From Chelonoidis abingdonii (lineage: Eukaryota; Chordata; Testudines; Testudinidae), in NCBI RefSeq assembly GCF_003597395.2, contig NC_133777.1, positions 54,498,428-54,562,427 of the forward strand: a DNA stretch of 64,000 nucleotides, read 5' to 3'. Below the pieces are notes generated by a model. The model worked only from the letters and a program-made list of their open reading frames with translations. It was not told where the DNA came from and did no database searches. Below, piece by piece: positions 61,640 through 64,000 of the stretch (positions are counted from its first letter, which is position 1; every line of letters begins with the position of its first letter). The position numbers and the translations under genes were made by a program.

Positions 61640-61797
61640 CCTGCACTGCTTCTCACAGCTCCCATTGGCCAGGAACGGTGAACTGTGGCCACTGGGAACT
61701 GCGGGCGGCCATGCCTACAGATGGTCAATGTAAATAAACTGTCTCATGGCCTGCCTGTGGATTTCCCTGATGGGCTGCAGATTGCCCAGCACTAGTT
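61640..61797 (-). mobile_element. hAT-like element fragment, antisense
   Basis: The complement begins CTAGTGCTGGGCAATCTGCAG and continues CCCATCAGGGAAATCCAC, GGCCATGAGACAGTTTATTT and CCAATGGGAGCTGTGAGAAG. It resembles a turtle hAT MITE body and shares motifs with 18889-19040. The far end and an 8-bp duplication were not found. Confidence 0.55.
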
Positions 61798-64000
61798 TAG
61801 AAGTCACATCTGGTGTCTATGGTTTATTTCCCTACTTTCCTGAAGTGACTGTATCTAAATGTTTACACACAGCCCAATTCAAGTCTTTTTAAAGTTAGTG
61901 CTTTTTGCTATTGACTTCAGTGAGAGCAGGGCTAGGCCAATAGTTTGGAAGGTACTTTGGGATAAAAGGAGCTATATGAGTGTCTCTCATCGGGATATTT
62001 CAGAATGCACAGAGTAGTAACAATTTAGTTGCTAGATAAATATAGAAACTAGTCAAATCAGAGCTGGTCTTTGTTTCACCAGCCTTCCTGGAATGCTATC
62101 TGCTGGGTTCCAAATGTAGCCAATTTATGTCCAACATTATCCCACAACTATGAATACAGTGGGCCTGGGACACTAAGAAACCATTGATGCTAACTGGCAA
62201 AGAGTTCACCATTCTCTAAAACAACTCCTAACAGGCCTGATAAACTCACTACACCTAGCACTTCCCTTCCATAAAACTTAGCCATAAAGAATGTCATGTG
62301 AGGTCTTAAATGAAAGTCAGGATCACATTGGTCACTAATATAATTTTAAAATGTGTGTACAAATACAATGTAATATGTGTGTGTGTAGTTGTGTACACAC
62401 AGAAAATATGTTCCTAAAAGTTTAAATCAAGGCAGCGATGCGAGGTTGACAAATAGGTTTCTGCCCAACAGAGGATGCATATTTACCTATCTGCCTCTGT
62501 TGACATGTAAATTAAGCATTGTAAACCTATACAATGGAAGCCCTATTTGCATACAAAGTCAATATGAGGATGTGAAGCTAGCAAGCCAGGTAATAAACCT
62601 GGAGAGTCATCCTTACTCTGGGGACCATCAATGAATGGGAGGGAGCGGGGGATATAAGATGGCAAACAAACACCTCTTTATCCTGCACCTGAGGAAGTAA
62701 TTGGGCCGTGTGACTGCATTCATGAAAACAGGATCCCAGCCTACCCTGGTTGGAAGCAATGTGGAGATACATTTGGGTGAGATTTGATTACTTTTAGACA
62801 TGTGGTTAGCCTGTTATACTTAAGTTTAGTCTCTAGAAAGTGTGTATTTACTTTGTTTTTATGTGTAACATTTGTTTCCATGATCCTTAAATTTTAGCCT
62901 TTGATGATAAACTTATGATTTCATTATAAACATACCACAGTGCTGTGATGTTATATGGGATATATTCATTAATTGAATCAAACAAGCTGATGTGTGCACT
63001 GTCCCTGGTACAAACCAGGTGTTTCAGTGATTGGCCAGTGACAGGGGCTGGATATGACAGCGGAAATCTTCAAAGAAACTTGGGTGCACCTCTTGTTAAC
63101 CTGCAAAGCAAAATGAGAGCTAGCATGGCTCTGAGGAGATTGGGTGGATAACAGGCTAGAGACATCAGGGCGATGACACCCAATTAAGCACCAGCAAGTC
63201 TCTGTCTTTCTCTCACTGGAGGCAGGAGAGTAACAAAATGTGACTCTCAGTCCTGGGAACTCCAAGAAAGTACCACAGAGCCAAGGGATTGTGAGACAGG
63301 TTAATGAGATGATTCACTGGGACGCAGCCCAAATGTAACTGTACTTATTTTACACATGTATAAACTGTTCATGTCTGTGTCCATGTCTAACCTCACCAGC
63401 TATCTGCTGCAGAAGTGGAGACTTGTTTCTGCATCCTTTCAGCCCTAGCAATCAATGTATATTTTCTAGGCTATTTTTGTAAGATAAAGGACTAGACACC
63501 TACTCAGTTTAAAAATGAAAGTTGGGATTCAGTTTTCCATTTCTAGTTCCCGCAAAGAAGGCAGTCTCGTGGCCCTGGGTCCATGGGCTGGCTTTGATGA
63601 AACAATGCCTCTTGTGGTCTTATATGAAGCTTCAAACTAAATTCTCTTGAAATATACATTATATAAAAAATAAAATGTGTATAGGCTGCAAAATTTACCC
63701 ACTAGTACTAATATGTAGATAAGTGATCCTTTTGAATTTTGTGGGGCTGCTCACATGAGTAAGGATTTGTGGGACTGACCTCTATTTTTCTTCCACTCAG
63801 CTGTAGAATTTTAGAGGGATGCTTTTTAATTAAGATTAATTATTCTGATACTTTCCATAAGCAAAATTTTGCAAAGCAGTTATAACATTATCTTGCATGA
63901 TATTTGTCTTGCCTTATAAAAGGTGTTCCATCAATGTCAGAAAATCTCCCTCTGTGGGTCCCAATGAAACCTCACAAACATTTAAAACCCATTAGTGACT
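61798..64000. other. Mostly unrecognised sequence to the window end
   Basis: GGAAGGTACTTTGGGATAAAAGGAGCTATATGAGTG at 61948-61984 resembles a MIR/L2 tail. The block 62580-63300 is slightly GC-richer and may be an old LTR or other repeat, but I could not identify ends. Open frames are under 100 codons and have no domain. Confidence 0.35.

Noticed and set aside
1..64000. A CRISPR array, operon or other prokaryotic system
   Set aside because: No regularly spaced direct repeats, no dense gene order and abundant vertebrate retroelements; the window is vertebrate nuclear DNA.

Overview
The window looks like gene-poor, AT-rich nuclear DNA from a turtle (order Testudines, probably a cryptodire). This rests on repeats whose sequences I recognise: a tRNA-derived SINE at 13501 of the kind abundant in cryptodires, CR1 LINE fragments, several chelonian-type solo LTRs, PIF/Harbinger elements carrying a Myb/SANT-like gene relic, and short hAT-type elements. 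No database was searched, so the species is not resolved. I found no host protein-coding exon, no functional RNA gene, no CRISPR array and no prokaryotic feature. Every open frame I examined is short; the longest (about 180 codons) lie inside repeats and lack a recognisable domain. The window is probably intergenic or one large intron.

Layout. 1-418: right end of a Harbinger-like element. 0.4-9.3 kb: mostly unrecognised sequence with small hAT elements (2210, 5460), a CR1 remnant (5020) and a TIR element (7239). 9.3-13.7 kb: a full-length solo LTR (9304-10388), a second solo LTR with a 4-bp target duplication (12200-12872) and the tRNA-SINE. 16.2 kb: a near-perfect hairpin around an (AC)n run. 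18-21.7 kb: a cluster of hAT elements, a long-arm inverted-repeat element and an LTR-type element with an internal minisatellite. 21.9-25.3 kb: a probable antisense LTR, a TIR element, and a CR1 LINE split by a hAT insertion. 29.1-30.9 kb: two LTRs of different families abutting in opposite orientation. 34.3-43 kb: hAT elements, MIR-like SINEs and solo LTRs (37762-38725 with a perfect 5-bp duplication). 46-54.6 kb: an LTR that split a MIR-like SINE, more hAT/Harbinger MITEs and another LTR. 55.9-60.5 kb: the densest nest, a Harbinger derivative split by a solo LTR, next to an LTR-flanked retroelement remnant that itself holds a frameshifted Harbinger Myb-like gene.

Nothing here works as a pathway or operon. 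The window is a record of layered insertions, and the order of several events can be read from target-site duplications and from which element interrupts which. The items most worth following are the 53-bp-arm hairpin with its extra direct copy, the TA-centred (Buster-like) duplications shared by different hAT families, the nested structure at 56-60 kb, and a recurring family of small palindromes built on a TTGACTTCAATGG-like core.
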